Source: Rhodobacter sp. TJ_12
GTDB lineage: Bacteria; Pseudomonadota; Alphaproteobacteria; Rhodobacterales; Rhodobacteraceae
Assembly: GCF_020023995.1 (NCBI RefSeq)
Contig: NZ_NRRD01000011.1
Location: 37,423 to 101,422, forward strand
Length of the DNA stretch: 64,000 nucleotides
Reading direction: 5' to 3'
This document shows, in pieces, positions 24,373 through 34,682 of this stretch. Each line of letters starts with the position of its first letter. Within the stretch, counting starts at the first letter, position 1. Both the position numbers and the translations under genes were made by a program. A model generated the notes under the pieces. The model had not been told where the DNA came from, searched no databases, and was given only the letters and a program-made list of their open reading frames with translations.

Positions 24373-25140
24373 TCAGCGACGGGGGCCGAAATCCTCGGGT
24401 GTCAGCACCCCATCGCGGTTGGTGTCGCGCATTGCAAACCAGCTATCGGTGCCCTCGACGAATTCGAGCCGCGTCACCTTGGCATCGCGATTGCGATCAA
24501 AACGCATCATTTCGTCTTGGGCCGAGGCGAAAAAGCCCGATCCCTGCATGCCCGCCCCCGGGCCCATACCCATCCCTTGTCCGTTCATGCCCTGACCGCG
24601 CATGCCCTGACCTTGCATCCCTTGGCCTTGCATCGCTTGCGCTCGCATCCCTTGGCCCTGCATGCCTTGTCCGCGCATGCCTTGCCCTTGTTGCGCCATC
24701 ATGCCCTGCCCCTTGCCGGGGCCCATGCCACGGCCCTGCGGTTGCATGCCGGGCTGCCCTTGCCCCATCCCGCGGCGCGGCTGCATCTGCTGGCCTTGTG
24801 CCATGCCTTGCTGGGCGCGCCTGCCCTGGCCGGGTTGCATCCCGTCAGGGCGTTGGTGGCCCGGGCCCATTCCGGCATCAAGCTGGGCCAGTTTGAAATC
24901 ATCAATCGCCCTGAGTTCATCGGGCGAGAAGCTACCGTTCTCGTCACTATCGAACATGTAAAAGAGATCGTCGCGATGTTCGCGCGCTTCGGCGCGGGTG
25001 ACCTTGCCATCGCTATCAAGATCCCACATCTGCATGAATTGCTGACCCGGCACGACAGTCGTGGGCGCCGTTTGCGCCACGGCGGGCAACGAACCGGCCA
25101 CAAGTGCAAGGGTGGCGGTGAAGGTGAACAGGCGTTTCAT
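24373..25140 (-). CDS. Secreted EF-hand protein with GQGM-type repeats
   Basis: This 255-residue protein has a clear signal peptide (MKRLFTFTATLALVAGSLPAVAQ). Two EF-hand loops follow it (DLDSDGKVTRAE and DSDENGSFSPDE) and two more close the protein (DRNRDAKVTRLE and DTNRDGVLTPED). Between them lie ~110 residues rich in Gly, Gln and Met, including about ten near-perfect GQGM units. The EF-hands should bind Ca2+ in the periplasm or outside the cell. The ATG at 25140 follows AAAGGAT; an upstream start at 25182 is unlikely. The repeat array at about 24575-24760 is prone to length change. The linker's role is unknown; methionine-rich repeats can bind copper. Confidence 0.82.
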   Translation of the reverse strand: MKRLFTFTATLALVAGSLPAVAQTAPTTVVPGQQFMQMWDLDSDGKVTRAEAREHRDDLFYMFDSDENGSFSPDELRAIDDFKLAQLDAGMGPGHQRPDGMQPGQGRRAQQGMAQGQQMQPRRGMGQGQPGMQPQGRGMGPGKGQGMMAQQGQGMRGQGMQGQGMRAQAMQGQGMQGQGMRGQGMNGQGMGMGPGAGMQGSGFFASAQDEMMRFDRNRDAKVTRLEFVEGTDSWFAMRDTNRDGVLTPEDFGPRR

Positions 25141-25171
25141 CGGACGATCCTTTCGTTCCCAGATTGCCTGA

Positions 25172-25206
25172 AAAACGCGCAAGCCCGCAACTTCCGTCGC
25201 GGGCTT
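25172..25206 (-). terminator. Terminator after the AhpD-like gene
   Basis: On the minus strand an 8-bp AAGCCCGC / GCGGGCTT stem with a 10-base loop is followed by GCGCG and TTTTT. It lies 30 bp after the AhpD-like stop and before the EF-hand start. Confidence 0.6.
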
Positions 25207-25236
25207 GGCTGGATCATAGTGAAGTGAGGCCGGGGC

Positions 25237-25578
25237 TCAGCCCTCGGCGGCCAGTTCATCCCAGCATGCCAGCGCATGGGCCGCATACATCATCGCCGGG
25301 CCCCCGCCCATTTGGATCGCCACTGCGCAAATATCAGACAGTTCTTCGCGCGTGCCGCCCGCCCGCATCAGCGCCGAAACGTGGAAATTCACGCAAGGCT
25401 CACAGCGGATCACAATGCCCATCGCCACGGCCAGCCATTCTTTTTGCTTCTTATCCAGCGTGCCGTTTTCGGTGATCGCCTTTTCCATCGCGCCAAAGCC
25501 GCGCATCGCCTCGGGGATCGCCTTGCTCATCACACGCAATTCGGCGCGCTGGTCTTCCATCTTCTGTTTGTAGCTCAT
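25237..25578 (-). CDS. Carboxymuconolactone decarboxylase / AhpD family protein
   Basis: This 113-residue all-helical protein matches the CMD/AhpD-like fold. It has the redox motif CEPCVNFH, a CxxC followed by a histidine three residues later, as in peroxidase-linked AhpD-type proteins, not in true carboxymuconolactone decarboxylases. The AVAMGIVIRCEPC helix and EELSDICAVAIQMGGGPA are typical. It may take part in peroxide or thiol redox reactions. The ATG at 25578 has an AAAAGGAG site just upstream. It lies 46 bp downstream of the oxidoreductase gene on the same strand. Confidence 0.85.
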   Translation of the reverse strand: MSYKQKMEDQRAELRVMSKAIPEAMRGFGAMEKAITENGTLDKKQKEWLAVAMGIVIRCEPCVNFHVSALMRAGGTREELSDICAVAIQMGGGPAMMYAAHALACWDELAAEG

Positions 25579-25624
25579 GGGAAATCTCCTTTTCGCGCCA
25601 CAAATATATTCAGAGGTCGGAATG

Positions 25625-26698
25625 TCAATTGAAACGCGCCGGATCCAGCGCGGACAGAATGGCGCGCTCGGGCACCGGGTCCCGCCCGGCGATCAGATCG
25701 GCCACCAATTCGGCAGCCGCAGGCGCACTTTGGAAGCCGTAGCCACCTTGCCCCGCCAGCCAGAAAAAGGCCGGGTCGCGGCTGTCAAAGCCAATCACCG
25801 GAGCGCGGTCGGGCGCAAAGGTGCGCAACCCCGCCCAATTCGCCAACAGCCGGGTGACGGGTTCGGTCACCGCCTCTTCATAGCGCGCCAAACCCTCGGC
25901 CAGCACCATGTCATCGGCCCATGCATCATGCGGGTCCACCGGGTCTTCTTCGGCCGGGGAGACGATCATCGCGCCCGCATCGGGTTTGCAATACCAATCT
26001 TCGGCGCCACCAATCACCATCGGCCAGCGGCTGACATCGTGGTTGCCGGGGGCGGGAATGCGCGCCATCGACCGGCGCAAGGCCTTGAACCCCAAGGGGG
26101 GGATGCCCGCCATTTGCGCGACCTCATCGACCCAAGCCCCCGCGGCATTGATCAGCAATTTTGCGGTGTAGGTCTCGCCCGCGGATTCGACCTCCCAGCC
26201 GCCCTCAATCCGGGTGATGCGGGTGGCTTTTGCCTTGGTGCGAATCTCGGCCCCCGCCGCGCGCGCTTCGCGGGCATAGCGCTGCACAAGCGCATCGGTA
26301 TCGATATCCCATGCATGTTCGGCATAGGAGGCAAAAGCAATGGTTTCGGGATTAAGGATCGGGAACAGATCCCGCGCCTCGGTCATCGACAGTTCCACCA
26401 GATCGAAATTCTTCAGCGCTTGGCGGAACCGGGTTTCGTGCTCGGGCCCGTCCACGACCATAAAGCCGCGCGGGCTAAGCAGGTCCGACCCGTGGTAAAA
26501 ATCCCCCGAGGCAAGCGACAGGGCGACCACAGCCGGGTTGCCATAGCGCGGCTCATAAAGTGCGGCGGATCGTGACGAGGCATGATGGGCAAGATGATCC
26601 TCGCCCTCAAGCACGGTCAAACGGCCCAGCGGTGCAAGCTGGGCGGCGGCGGAAAGCCCGGCGATACCACCGCCGAGAATGAGGAAATCGTTTTGCAT
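25625..26698 (-). CDS. FAD-dependent D-amino-acid dehydrogenase-like oxidoreductase (DAO family)
   Basis: This 357-residue protein has the DAO-fold FAD motif FLILGGGIAGLSAAAQLAP at its start and the C-terminal FAD contact GQGGYGFQSAPAAAELVADL. Size and motifs (NAAGAWVDEVAQMAG, WAGLRTFAPDRAPVIG) resemble D-arginine dehydrogenase (DauA) and glycine/D-amino acid oxidases. It should oxidise a D-amino acid or similar secondary amine to the imino acid. The frame starts with an ATG at 26698 that gives the flavin motif at the normal distance from the N-terminus. The substrate is not determinable. It is upstream of the AhpD-like gene, and the two may be cotranscribed. Confidence 0.88.
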   Translation of the reverse strand: MQNDFLILGGGIAGLSAAAQLAPLGRLTVLEGEDHLAHHASSRSAALYEPRYGNPAVVALSLASGDFYHGSDLLSPRGFMVVDGPEHETRFRQALKNFDLVELSMTEARDLFPILNPETIAFASYAEHAWDIDTDALVQRYAREARAAGAEIRTKAKATRITRIEGGWEVESAGETYTAKLLINAAGAWVDEVAQMAGIPPLGFKALRRSMARIPAPGNHDVSRWPMVIGGAEDWYCKPDAGAMIVSPAEEDPVDPHDAWADDMVLAEGLARYEEAVTEPVTRLLANWAGLRTFAPDRAPVIGFDSRDPAFFWLAGQGGYGFQSAPAAAELVADLIAGRDPVPERAILSALDPARFN

Positions 26699-26831
26699 GG
26701 GCGCACGCTAGACCTGTGCTGCGGCGAAGAAAAGAGTGATTGAGCGCCGCAGGCAAAGGCGACAGATGTCCGCCTTTTTGCTGGGCGTCTGTTGGCACCG
26801 GATCGCGTATTATGCGTTCCTGTAAACGTCA

Positions 26832-26855
26832 AAGGCGCGCCCGAGGGCGCGCCTT
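26832..26855. terminator. Hairpin after carB
   Basis: An 11-bp perfect inverted repeat, AAGGCGCGCCC / GGGCGCGCCTT, with almost no spacer lies ~20 bp beyond the carB stop on the minus strand. Only CCTTTG follows it, so it is a probable terminator without a strong T-run. Confidence 0.5.
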
Positions 26856-26876
26856 GAAGCGCCGATTAGATCCGGC

Positions 26877-29800
26877 TCAGTCTTGCAGCGAGCGCACGCC
26901 GATTTCGCCTTCGGCGCGGCTTTTCATCGCCGCGACGGCGGCCACCGAGGCGGCTGCGGTGGTGAAATAGGGGATCTTGTCATAAAGCGCGACGGCGCGA
27001 ATTTCGCGGCTGTCAGAGATCGCCTGATTGCCCTCGGTCGTGTTCAGCACCAGCCCGATGTCGCCGTTCTTCAGCCGGTCGACGATATTCGGGCGGCCTT
27101 CATAGACCTTGTTGACGATTTCCGCATCAATCCCGCGTTCTTTCAGCCATGCGCCGGTGCCACGGGTCGCCACGAGGCCAAAACCCATGGTGATCAGATC
27201 GCGTGCCGCTTCGGCCAGTTCGTCGGATTTGTCCGCATCCTTGATCGAGATGAAGACGCGGCCGGTTTCGGGCAGATGCGTGCTGGCCCCCATTTGCGCC
27301 TTGAGGAAGGCGCGGGGGAAGTTGCGATCCCAGCCCATCACCTCGCCGGTGGAGCGCATTTCCGGTCCCAACAGCGTATCGACCCCCGGGAAGCGCGCAA
27401 ACGGCAGCACCGCCTCCTTGACCGAGAACCATGGCGTGTTCGGGTCGGCCAGCGTCAGCGGATCGGCAAAGGGCAGCGGCGTTTCCGGTCCAACCCCTTC
27501 GGGGTAGGGGGCACGCTCGGGGAAGTTTTCCATCGGTTCGCCCGCCATCAGACGCGCGGCAATCGAGGCAATCGCCGAATCGGTGGCCTTGGCGACGAAA
27601 GGCACGGTGCGCGAGGCCCGCGGGTTCACCTCAAGCACATAGATCACACCGTCCTTGATGGCGAATTGCACGTTCATCAGGCCCACGACACCCAGCGCGA
27701 GCGCCATCTTTTCGGTTTGCACCTTGAGCTCGGCCACCGTCGCCGCATCCAGCGAATAGGGCGGCAGCGAACAGGCGCTGTCGCCCGAGTGCACGCCCGC
27801 TTCTTCGATATGTTGCATGATGCCGGCGACATGGACGGTTTTGCCGTCGCAAAGCGCATCCACATCCACCTCGATCGCGCCCGACAAATAGCTGTCGAGC
27901 AGCACCGGGCTGTCGCCCGACACGACCACCGCGCTAGAGATGTAGCGCTTGAGGCTTTCGAGATCGCGCACGATTTCCATGGCGCGCCCGCCCAGAACGT
28001 AAGACGGGCGAATGACCAGCGGATAGCCCACGCGGCCCGCAATTTCGAACGCTTCAGCGTCGGAGCTTGCGATGCCGTTAATCGGCTGTTTCAGGTCCAG
28101 ATCGTTGAGCAGTTTTTGGAACCGCTCGCGGTCTTCGGCCAAGTCAATCGCGTCGGGCGTGGTGCCCAGAATCGGGATGCCCTCTGCCTCCAGCGCATTG
28201 GCAAGCTTCAAGGGCGTCTGGCCGCCGAACTGCACGATCACCCCGTGCAGGGTGCCGTTTTCTTGCTCCACTCGCAGGATTTCGAGCACATGTTCCAGCG
28301 TCAGCGGTTCGAAATAGAGCCGGTCCGAGGTGTCATAGTCGGTCGAGACCGTCTCGGGGTTGCAGTTGATCATGATCGTTTCAAACCCGGCCTTGGTCAG
28401 GGCGAAACAGGCATGACAGCAGCAATAGTCAAACTCGATCCCTTGGCCGATCCGGTTCGGGCCACCGCCCAAGATCACCACTTTCGTGCGGTCAGACGGG
28501 CGGGCTTCGCATTCCACATCGCCCATCGCCGGGGCTTCATAGGTGGAATACATATAGGGGGTTTGCGCCTCGAATTCGGCGGCGCAAGTGTCGATGCGTT
28601 TGAACACCGCCGTCACGCCAAGGTTGCGGCGCGCACGGCGCACTTGCGCTTCGTCGCGGCCCGTCAGCTTGGCCAGGCGCGCATCCGTGAAGCCCATCAT
28701 CTTGAGCTTGCGCAGCCCGGCTTCATCCAGCGGCAGACCCGCTTTGCGGATCGCGGCTTCGGCCTCGATGATCTCGCGGATACGGGCGAGGAACCACGGG
28801 TCAAACGCGGTGGCGGTGACGATTTCCTCATCGCTCAGCCCGTGGCGCATGGCTTGGGCGATGAGCCGCAGCCGGTCCGGCGTTTGTTGCGAAATCGCCT
28901 TGATGACCGCCGCCTTGTCGGGAGCGCCATCAATGGTGATTTCGTCGAAGCCCGACAGGCCGGTTTCCATCGAGGCCAGCGCCTTTTGCAGCGATTCGTG
29001 GAAGGTCCGGCCAATCGCCATCGCCTCGCCCACGGATTTCATCGCGGTGGTGAGTTCGGGCTTGGAGCCGGGGAATTTCTCAAACGCAAAGCGCGGGATC
29101 TTCGTCACGACATAGTCGATGGTCGGCTCGAAGCTGGCGGGCGTGACTTTGGTGATGTCGTTGTCCAGCTCGTCGAGCGTGTAACCCACGGCCAGCTTCG
29201 CGGCGATTTTCGCAATCGGGAAGCCGGTGGCCTTCGAGGCGAGCGCAGACGAGCGCGACACGCGCGGGTTCATTTCAATCACGACCATCCGGCCATCGGC
29301 GGGGTTGATCGCCCATTGCACGTTCGAGCCGCCGGTTTCCACGCCGATCTCGCGCAAAACGGCGATCGAGCCGTTGCGCATGATTTGGTATTCTTTGTCG
29401 GTCAGCGTCAGCGCGGGCGCCACGGTGATGCTGTCGCCGGTGTGCACGCCCATCGGGTCCACGTTTTCGATGGAGCAAACGATAATCGCGTTATCCGCTT
29501 TGTCGCGGACGACCTCCATCTCGTATTCTTTCCAGCCCAAGAGGCTTTCGTCGACCAAAATCTGGGCGACCGGCGAGGCATCAAGACCCGACCGGCAGAT
29601 CGCTTCGTAATCATCGCGGTTATAGGCCACGCCGCCGCCGGTGCCGCCCAGCGTAAAGGCGGGCCGGATGATCGCGGGCAGGCCGATATGCTCCAGCTCC
29701 ACCAGCGCTTGGCGCACGCCTTCATTGATGTCGTATTTGCCGTTTGCCAGCTTCGGCGCCGAGACGATGGTGGCTTTCGGGTTTTCCAGCCCGATCCGGT

Positions 29801-30209
29801 CCATCGCTTCGCGGAACAATTTGCGGTCTTCGGCCATTTCAATGGCCTCGCGATTCGCACCGATCAGTTCGACCCCGAATTTCTCAAGCACGCCCATATC
29901 GGCAAGCGCGAGCGAGGTGTTGAGGCCGGTCTGCCCGCCCATCGTGGGCAGTAGCGCATCGGGGCGTTCGGTCTCGATGATCTTGGCCACCACTTCGGGG
30001 GTGATCGGCTCGATATAGGTTGCGTCGGCCATCTCCGGGTCGGTCATGATCGTGGCCGGGTTGGAGTTGACCAAGATGACCCGATAGCCCTCTTCGCGCA
30101 GCGCTTTACAGGCTTGGGCGCCCGAATAGTCAAACTCGCAGGCCTGCCCGATGATGATGGGCCCGGCGCCGATGATGAGGATGGACTTGATGTCGGTTCT
30201 CTTCGGCAT
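26877..30209 (-). CDS. carB: Carbamoyl-phosphate synthase large subunit
   Basis: This 1110-residue protein is the normal size for CarB and contains the duplicated ATP-grasp synthetase halves. The first begins [20 protein letters not shown] and the second has [21 protein letters not shown]-terminal MGS-like allosteric domain includes [12 protein letters not shown]. CarB makes carbamoyl phosphate from bicarbonate, ammonia (from CarA) and two ATP, feeding arginine and pyrimidine synthesis. The ATG at 30209 fits the family N-terminus [12 protein letters not shown]; the frame runs 390 bases further upstream without similarity. carA is not in the window. Confidence 0.97.
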   Translation of the reverse strand: MPKRTDIKSILIIGAGPIIIGQACEFDYSGAQACKALREEGYRVILVNSNPATIMTDPEMADATYIEPITPEVVAKIIETERPDALLPTMGGQTGLNTSLALADMGVLEKFGVELIGANREAIEMAEDRKLFREAMDRIGLENPKATIVSAPKLANGKYDINEGVRQALVELEHIGLPAIIRPAFTLGGTGGGVAYNRDDYEAICRSGLDASPVAQILVDESLLGWKEYEMEVVRDKADNAIIVCSIENVDPMGVHTGDSITVAPALTLTDKEYQIMRNGSIAVLREIGVETGGSNVQWAINPADGRMVVIEMNPRVSRSSALASKATGFPIAKIAAKLAVGYTLDELDNDITKVTPASFEPTIDYVVTKIPRFAFEKFPGSKPELTTAMKSVGEAMAIGRTFHESLQKALASMETGLSGFDEITIDGAPDKAAVIKAISQQTPDRLRLIAQAMRHGLSDEEIVTATAFDPWFLARIREIIEAEAAIRKAGLPLDEAGLRKLKMMGFTDARLAKLTGRDEAQVRRARRNLGVTAVFKRIDTCAAEFEAQTPYMYSTYEAPAMGDVECEARPSDRTKVVILGGGPNRIGQGIEFDYCCCHACFALTKAGFETIMINCNPETVSTDYDTSDRLYFEPLTLEHVLEILRVEQENGTLHGVIVQFGGQTPLKLANALEAEGIPILGTTPDAIDLAEDRERFQKLLNDLDLKQPINGIASSDAEAFEIAGRVGYPLVIRPSYVLGGRAMEIVRDLESLKRYISSAVVVSGDSPVLLDSYLSGAIEVDVDALCDGKTVHVAGIMQHIEEAGVHSGDSACSLPPYSLDAATVAELKVQTEKMALALGVVGLMNVQFAIKDGVIYVLEVNPRASRTVPFVAKATDSAIASIAARLMAGEPMENFPERAPYPEGVGPETPLPFADPLTLADPNTPWFSVKEAVLPFARFPGVDTLLGPEMRSTGEVMGWDRNFPRAFLKAQMGASTHLPETGRVFISIKDADKSDELAEAARDLITMGFGLVATRGTGAWLKERGIDAEIVNKVYEGRPNIVDRLKNGDIGLVLNTTEGNQAISDSREIRAVALYDKIPYFTTAAASVAAVAAMKSRAEGEIGVRSLQD

Positions 30210-30316
30210 TGGGGACCTCTTGGTATCTGGCGCGACAAGACGCACCGGCCAAAGGGCAGTGCGCAAATTGATGGGGGTTATAGTCAGGTCGCGGCGCGGC
30301 GCAAGCGCCGTTTGGC

Positions 30317-31654
30317 CTATGCGTTGCTGTTTTCCGGGGCGGGAGGCAAAGCGGCCCATGCGAAGCCAGCGGCAAGGGGCAAGACGCCAAGGCTGGGCAG
30401 GAGCCCGGCATAGGGCAAATCGATCCCAGCAAAGCCCATAAAGCGATGCGCGGCCAAAAGCGCGATGGTGCCAATCGTCAGCGCCCATCCCGCCCGGCCA
30501 AGGCTGTGCGGCAAGGCAGCGATCAGCGCAAGTGGCACGATATAGTAATAAATCCAGCCAATTGGTCCAAGGAAGGCCAGACAGGTGCAGGCCAGCCCCC
30601 ATAGCGCGGCGCGGCGCGCGGATGTGGGGGCACGGCGCAATGGCACGGCCAGCGCCAAGAGCAGCCCCAAAAGCGCCAGCTTTTGCGCGCTGGCCCAGGG
30701 CGCGGGCTTTGCAAGCACATGCCAGCCGGAGCCTGCGGTGCCAATCTCGGGCGGCAAAGCGGGGATGAACTGCGTTTGATCAAGGCAACAGAGCTTGCCC
30801 CACAGCGTATCGAATGCGGCTGTGCTAGTGGACATCAGCGCGGTGTGGTCGATTACGCGCAGCTGCGCCCAAAACTCGGCATGCGCGGGCCAGCCTGCCA
30901 GTGCGATAGAGACCAGCCCCAGCGCTCCGGTAACCCCTAGGGCAACCAGCGCGGCGCGGCTTTGCCCGGTAAGCAGCCACAAAAGGGCCAGCGGCAGCGG
31001 CGCGAGTTTAAGCGCGATGGCCAGCCCCAGCGCCAGCCCGCCGGGAACCGGGCGCCCCTGCGCCGCGCGGTCAAGCCCGTAAAGCGTGAGGAAGGCGACA
31101 AGAATTTGTGGCTGGCCCTGCAACAGTGCCACCGGCACCCCATGCGACAGAATCAGGGCCGCAACTGCCGCGCCAACCCAAAGCCGTGCTTCCGCCGCTG
31201 TGGGCGCCCGCGCCAGCGTAAAATGCGCCGCGATCAGCGGCAAAAGGGCCAGCAGCGCGACATGCAGCCCCAAAACGGCGCGCGCAAAGCTGTCAAACCC
31301 GATCCAGCCGGTGACGGGGGCCAAGAGATGCGCCCAAAGCGGCGGGTATAAATAGGGGTAAACCGTGCCGGGGCGCCCCAGCTTTGCCGCCGCGTCATAC
31401 CATGAAAGGGGCGGGCGCATCTCAAAGACCGGGGCCAGCGGCGGATAGATCGCGTCGGGCTGCCCCGCCGCCACCTCTTGCGCGGCCAGCCACAACGCCA
31501 TCAGGTCGCGCGCGGGCGCCACCGGACCGAGCAAAAGCGCCGCGCCCAAACCCAGCGCGATGGCAAGAAGTAGCGCGCGCCCTCCAAAAGCGGCGGACGG
31601 CGATGCGGTTTTTAAGGCGGGCATCACTGGAATGGTCTGGACTTCATACGACAT
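30317..31654 (-). CDS. GT87-like integral membrane glycosyltransferase (DUF2029)
   Basis: This protein of ~445 residues has about 10 hydrophobic helices. An early periplasmic-loop aspartate, as in GT-C transferases, is seen in [14 protein letters not shown]. It also has [10 protein letters not shown] and a [10 protein letters not shown] helix, both typical of the GT87/DUF2029 family (mannosyl/arabinosyltransferase-like) that uses polyprenyl-phosphate sugars. I prefer the ATG at 31654, but the frame is open to 31732 and an ATG at 31624 is possible. It lies downstream of no obvious glycan cluster. The acceptor is unknown. Confidence 0.75.
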   Translation of the reverse strand: MSYEVQTIPVMPALKTASPSAAFGGRALLLAIALGLGAALLLGPVAPARDLMALWLAAQEVAAGQPDAIYPPLAPVFEMRPPLSWYDAAAKLGRPGTVYPYLYPPLWAHLLAPVTGWIGFDSFARAVLGLHVALLALLPLIAAHFTLARAPTAAEARLWVGAAVAALILSHGVPVALLQGQPQILVAFLTLYGLDRAAQGRPVPGGLALGLAIALKLAPLPLALLWLLTGQSRAALVALGVTGALGLVSIALAGWPAHAEFWAQLRVIDHTALMSTSTAAFDTLWGKLCCLDQTQFIPALPPEIGTAGSGWHVLAKPAPWASAQKLALLGLLLALAVPLRRAPTSARRAALWGLACTCLAFLGPIGWIYYYIVPLALIAALPHSLGRAGWALTIGTIALLAAHRFMGFAGIDLPYAGLLPSLGVLPLAAGFAWAALPPAPENSNA

Positions 31655-31820
31655 TTGCCCCGCGATAGCGCGCGAATAGGGCTGAAATGGGGCGATTGTT
31701 GCACCCCTTGCATCAACGGCTCTGCGCGTCATTGCCGCCCGTATGCCCTCAGGTGCTTGACTTTACCGCGCGGGCGCTGTTGATCGGGCGCGACACAAAG
31801 CCCGTCGAAAGGGGAGAATG

Positions 31821-33602
31821 ATGCACGCCTATCGCAGCCATACCTGCGCAGATCTGAGCGCCGCCGATGCCGGCAAAGATGTTCGCCTGTCGGGCTGGGT
31901 GCATCGGGTGCGCGACCACGGTGGTGTGCTTTTCATCGATTTGCGCGACCATTACGGCATCACGCAAGTTTTGTGCGATGGCGACAGCCCCGCCTTTGCC
32001 GCGCTCGAAAAGGTCCGCGCGGAATGGGTGATCCGCATCGATGGCAGCGTGAAGCTGCGCGACGAAAGCCTGATCAACCCGAAAATCCCCACCGGCGAGA
32101 TTGAAGTCTATGTCCGCGATGTCGAAGTGCTGGGCGCGGTCGAAGGCGATCTGCCGGTGCAAGTGTTCGGCGAGCCGGAATACCCCGAGGAAACGCGGCT
32201 GACCTATCGCTTCCTCGATCTGCGGCGCGAAAGCTTGCATAACAATATGATGCTGCGCTCGAACGTGGTGCGGTCCTTGCGCAATCGCATGTGGGACACG
32301 GGCTTTACCGAATACCAAACGCCGATCATCACCGCCTCGTCGCCCGAAGGCGCGCGCGACTTCTTGGTGCCCTCGCGTCTGCATCCGGGTAAGTTCTACG
32401 CGCTGCCGCAAGCGCCGCAGCAGTTCAAACAGTTGATTATGGTGGCGGGCTTCGACCGCTACTTCCAGATCGCGCCGTGCTTCCGCGACGAAGACCCGCG
32501 CGCCGACCGCAGCCCGACCGACTTCTATCAGCTCGACATCGAAATGAGCTTTGTCGAGCAAGAAGAGGTTTTCGCGGCTGTGCAGCCGGTGATTCAGGGC
32601 CTCTTTGAGGAATTCGGCGGCGGCAAGCGGGTGGACCCGGAGTGGCCGCGCATCGCCTATAAAGATGCGATGCTGTGGTATGGTTCGGACAAGCCCGACC
32701 TGCGCAACCCGATCAAGATGGCCGATGTCTCGGAACATTTCCGTGGCTCGGGCTTTGGCATCTTTGCCAAACTGCTGGAAAACGAAGGCACCGAAGTGCG
32801 TGCCATTCCTGCGCCCACCGGCGGGTCGCGCAAATTCTGCGACCGGATGAATGCCTTTGCGCAACAAAATGGCCTGCCGGGGATGGGCTATATCTTCTGG
32901 CGTAAGGGCGAGGCGGGTGCGATGGAAGCCGCTGGCCCGATCGCCAAGGCCCTTGGCCCGGAACGGACCGAAGCCATCCGCGCCCAGCTTGATCTGAACG
33001 AAGGCGATGCCGTCTTCTTCTTGGGTGGCAAAGCTGAACAATTCGAAGGTGTGGCGGGCCGCGCGCGCAACGAGATCGGCCGCGAATTGGGCCTGACGGA
33101 CACCGACAGCTTCCGCTTCGCCTGGGTCGTCGATTTCCCGATGTATGAAAAAGACGACGAGGGGCGGATCGACTTCTCGCATAACCCGTTCTCGATGCCG
33201 CAAGGCGGGCTTGACGCGCTGATGGGCGACCCGCTCGAGGTTTTGGCCTATCAATATGACCTTGCTTGTAACGGCTATGAACTGGTTTCGGGCGGCATTC
33301 GGAACCACCGCCCCGACATCATGTTCAAAGCCTTTGAACTGGCGGGCTACCCGAAGGAAGAAGTGGAAAAACGCTTCGGCGGGATGGTCAAGGCGTTCCG
33401 CTTTGGCGCGCCGCCCCACGGCGGCTGCGCCGCGGGGATCGACCGGATTGTGATGCTTTTGGCCGATACCGCCAACATCCGCGAGGTCATCATGTTCCCG
33501 ATGAACCAACGCGCCGAAGATCTGATGATGGGCGCCCCGTCGGAGCCCACCAACGAACAGCTGCGCGAATTGCGCCTGCGGGTGCTGCCGAAAGAAGACT
33601 GA
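31821..33602 (+). CDS. aspS: Aspartate--tRNA ligase
   Basis: This class IIb synthetase of 593 residues has the bacterial-type layout: an N-terminal anticodon-binding OB domain ([20 protein letters not shown]), the catalytic core with motif 2 ([25 protein letters not shown]), the inserted GAD domain, and motif 3 ([19 protein letters not shown]). It aspartylates tRNA-Asp; many alphaproteobacterial versions also charge tRNA-Asn, which sequence alone cannot settle. Two adjacent ATGs (31818 and 31821) follow GGGGAGA; I take the second for spacing. A terminator follows. Confidence 0.96.
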   Translation: MHAYRSHTCADLSAADAGKDVRLSGWVHRVRDHGGVLFIDLRDHYGITQVLCDGDSPAFAALEKVRAEWVIRIDGSVKLRDESLINPKIPTGEIEVYVRDVEVLGAVEGDLPVQVFGEPEYPEETRLTYRFLDLRRESLHNNMMLRSNVVRSLRNRMWDTGFTEYQTPIITASSPEGARDFLVPSRLHPGKFYALPQAPQQFKQLIMVAGFDRYFQIAPCFRDEDPRADRSPTDFYQLDIEMSFVEQEEVFAAVQPVIQGLFEEFGGGKRVDPEWPRIAYKDAMLWYGSDKPDLRNPIKMADVSEHFRGSGFGIFAKLLENEGTEVRAIPAPTGGSRKFCDRMNAFAQQNGLPGMGYIFWRKGEAGAMEAAGPIAKALGPERTEAIRAQLDLNEGDAVFFLGGKAEQFEGVAGRARNEIGRELGLTDTDSFRFAWVVDFPMYEKDDEGRIDFSHNPFSMPQGGLDALMGDPLEVLAYQYDLACNGYELVSGGIRNHRPDIMFKAFELAGYPKEEVEKRFGGMVKAFRFGAPPHGGCAAGIDRIVMLLADTANIREVIMFPMNQRAEDLMMGAPSEPTNEQLRELRLRVLPKED

Positions 33603-33621
33603 TCCGGGCAGTCAGACACAC

Positions 33622-33659
33622 AAAAGGGCGTCGCGAAACCCGCGGCGCCCTTTTTCTTT
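33622..33659 (+). terminator. Rho-independent terminator after aspS
   Basis: A GC-rich stem, AGGGCGTCGCG / CGCGGCGCCCT with one mismatch region, is followed by TTTTTCTTT. It is positioned ~20 bp after the aspS stop and faces the convergent small membrane protein gene. Confidence 0.78.
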
Positions 33660-33682
33660 GGCGAGACAGTCTTGCCTGAAGC

Positions 33683-33817
33683 TTAGGCGAAGAAAGCGGT
33701 ATAAGCGGTGCCGCCGACGGCCACGGTCAGGCTCAGCACACCAAGGCTGAACACGGTCCAATGGGTGGCTTCAATCAGGCGTTCGTTGGCAAGCAGGCGC
33801 AGGGCGTGATCTTTCAT
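33683..33817 (-). CDS. 44-residue single-pass membrane protein
   Basis: This tiny protein, MKDHALRLLANERLIEATHW followed by a ~22-residue hydrophobic helix and AYTAFFA, is a plausible single-pass membrane peptide with a charged cytoplasmic start. The ATG at 33817 follows GAGGAT at suitable spacing, which supports translation, and codon use is like its neighbours. It is convergent with aspS and divergent from the GNAT gene. I do not recognise a family. Small membrane proteins like this often bind and tune a larger membrane complex. Confidence 0.6.
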   Translation of the reverse strand: MKDHALRLLANERLIEATHWTVFSLGVLSLTVAVGGTAYTAFFA

Positions 33818-33961
33818 ACTATCCTCGGGCGATCCTCTGGCAGGGGGATGCGCCAAATCTTGCCGCCAATTGCGGCAGGAAAGGGGAAGCAATCGTGCCT
33901 TTGCACGGCAATTGCGCGATGGTTTTTGCTGCGCTAACCTTCTTGAAAACGGGAGGAAATC

Positions 33962-34678
33962 ATGGCGGGCAAGCGGTTTGGGGCACCGGTCGTGGGGTGG
34001 CAGGCGCCACGGTTTCCCGATGCACAGGTGATCGAGGGGCGATGGTGCCGGTTGGAACGGCTGACAGAGCGCCATGCCGACGCGCTGTTTCGCGCGAATG
34101 GCGAAGACGATGCGATTTGGGATTACTTGCCCTATGGGCCGTTCCCGTCCGAAGCTGGTTATATCCGCTGGGTGGCAGAGATGGCGGCCGCGACCGATCC
34201 GCTGTTTTACGCGGTGATCTCGCGCGACACGGGCTTGGCGGCGGGGGTGATGTCTTATCTACGGATCACGCCTGATGTGGGGGTGATCGAACTGGGGCAT
34301 ATCAACCTGTCACCGCGGCTGTCGCGCACGACGGCGGCGAGCGAGGCGATGATCTTGATGATCGACTGGGCCTTTCGCGCGGGGTATCGGCGGTTCGAAT
34401 GGAAATGCGATGCGCTCAACATCCCGTCGCGCCGCGCGGCGCAGCGCTTGGGATTGAGCTACGAGGGCACGTTTCGCCAAGCTAGCATCGTGAAAGGGCG
34501 CAACCGCGATACGGCATGGTTTGCCGCCACCGATGGCGATTGGCCCAGCCTGCAAGCCGCCTATGAGGCGTGGCTCGCGCCCACGAATTTCGATGCCGAG
34601 GGGCGGCAAAGGGAAAGTCTGTCCGATCTGACGCGGCTGGTGCGCGTAGCGTCAGATCCGGTGTTGGCGCGGCTCTAG
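33962..34678 (+). CDS. GNAT family N-acetyltransferase (RimJ/RimL-like)
   Basis: This 238-residue protein has a GNAT fold of the RimJ/RimL type: an early RWCRLERLTERHADALFR, a central VIELGHINLSPRLSRT strand and loop, and WKCDALNIPSRRAAQRLGLSYEGTFRQ at the acetyl-CoA side. Such enzymes acetylate protein N-termini, ribosomal proteins or small amines. The ATG at 33962 follows GGGAGGAAAT. It extends ~40 residues past the usual fold. It ends just before the convergent response-regulator gene. The substrate is unknown. Confidence 0.86.
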   Translation: MAGKRFGAPVVGWQAPRFPDAQVIEGRWCRLERLTERHADALFRANGEDDAIWDYLPYGPFPSEAGYIRWVAEMAAATDPLFYAVISRDTGLAAGVMSYLRITPDVGVIELGHINLSPRLSRTTAASEAMILMIDWAFRAGYRRFEWKCDALNIPSRRAAQRLGLSYEGTFRQASIVKGRNRDTAWFAATDGDWPSLQAAYEAWLAPTNFDAEGRQRESLSDLTRLVRVASDPVLARL

Positions 34679-34682
34679 GCGT

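Noticed and set aside
24575..24760. Short tandem repeats resembling a CRISPR array
   Set aside because: The repeats are in frame within a coding region, about 12-18 bp long with no unique spacers, and encode GQGM units.
26883..29954. 1023-codon plus-strand open frame
   Set aside because: It is antisense to carB and composed of Arg/His/Gly-rich shadow sequence.
31749..33509. 586-codon minus-strand open frame
   Set aside because: It is antisense to the complete aspS gene and has shadow-type composition.
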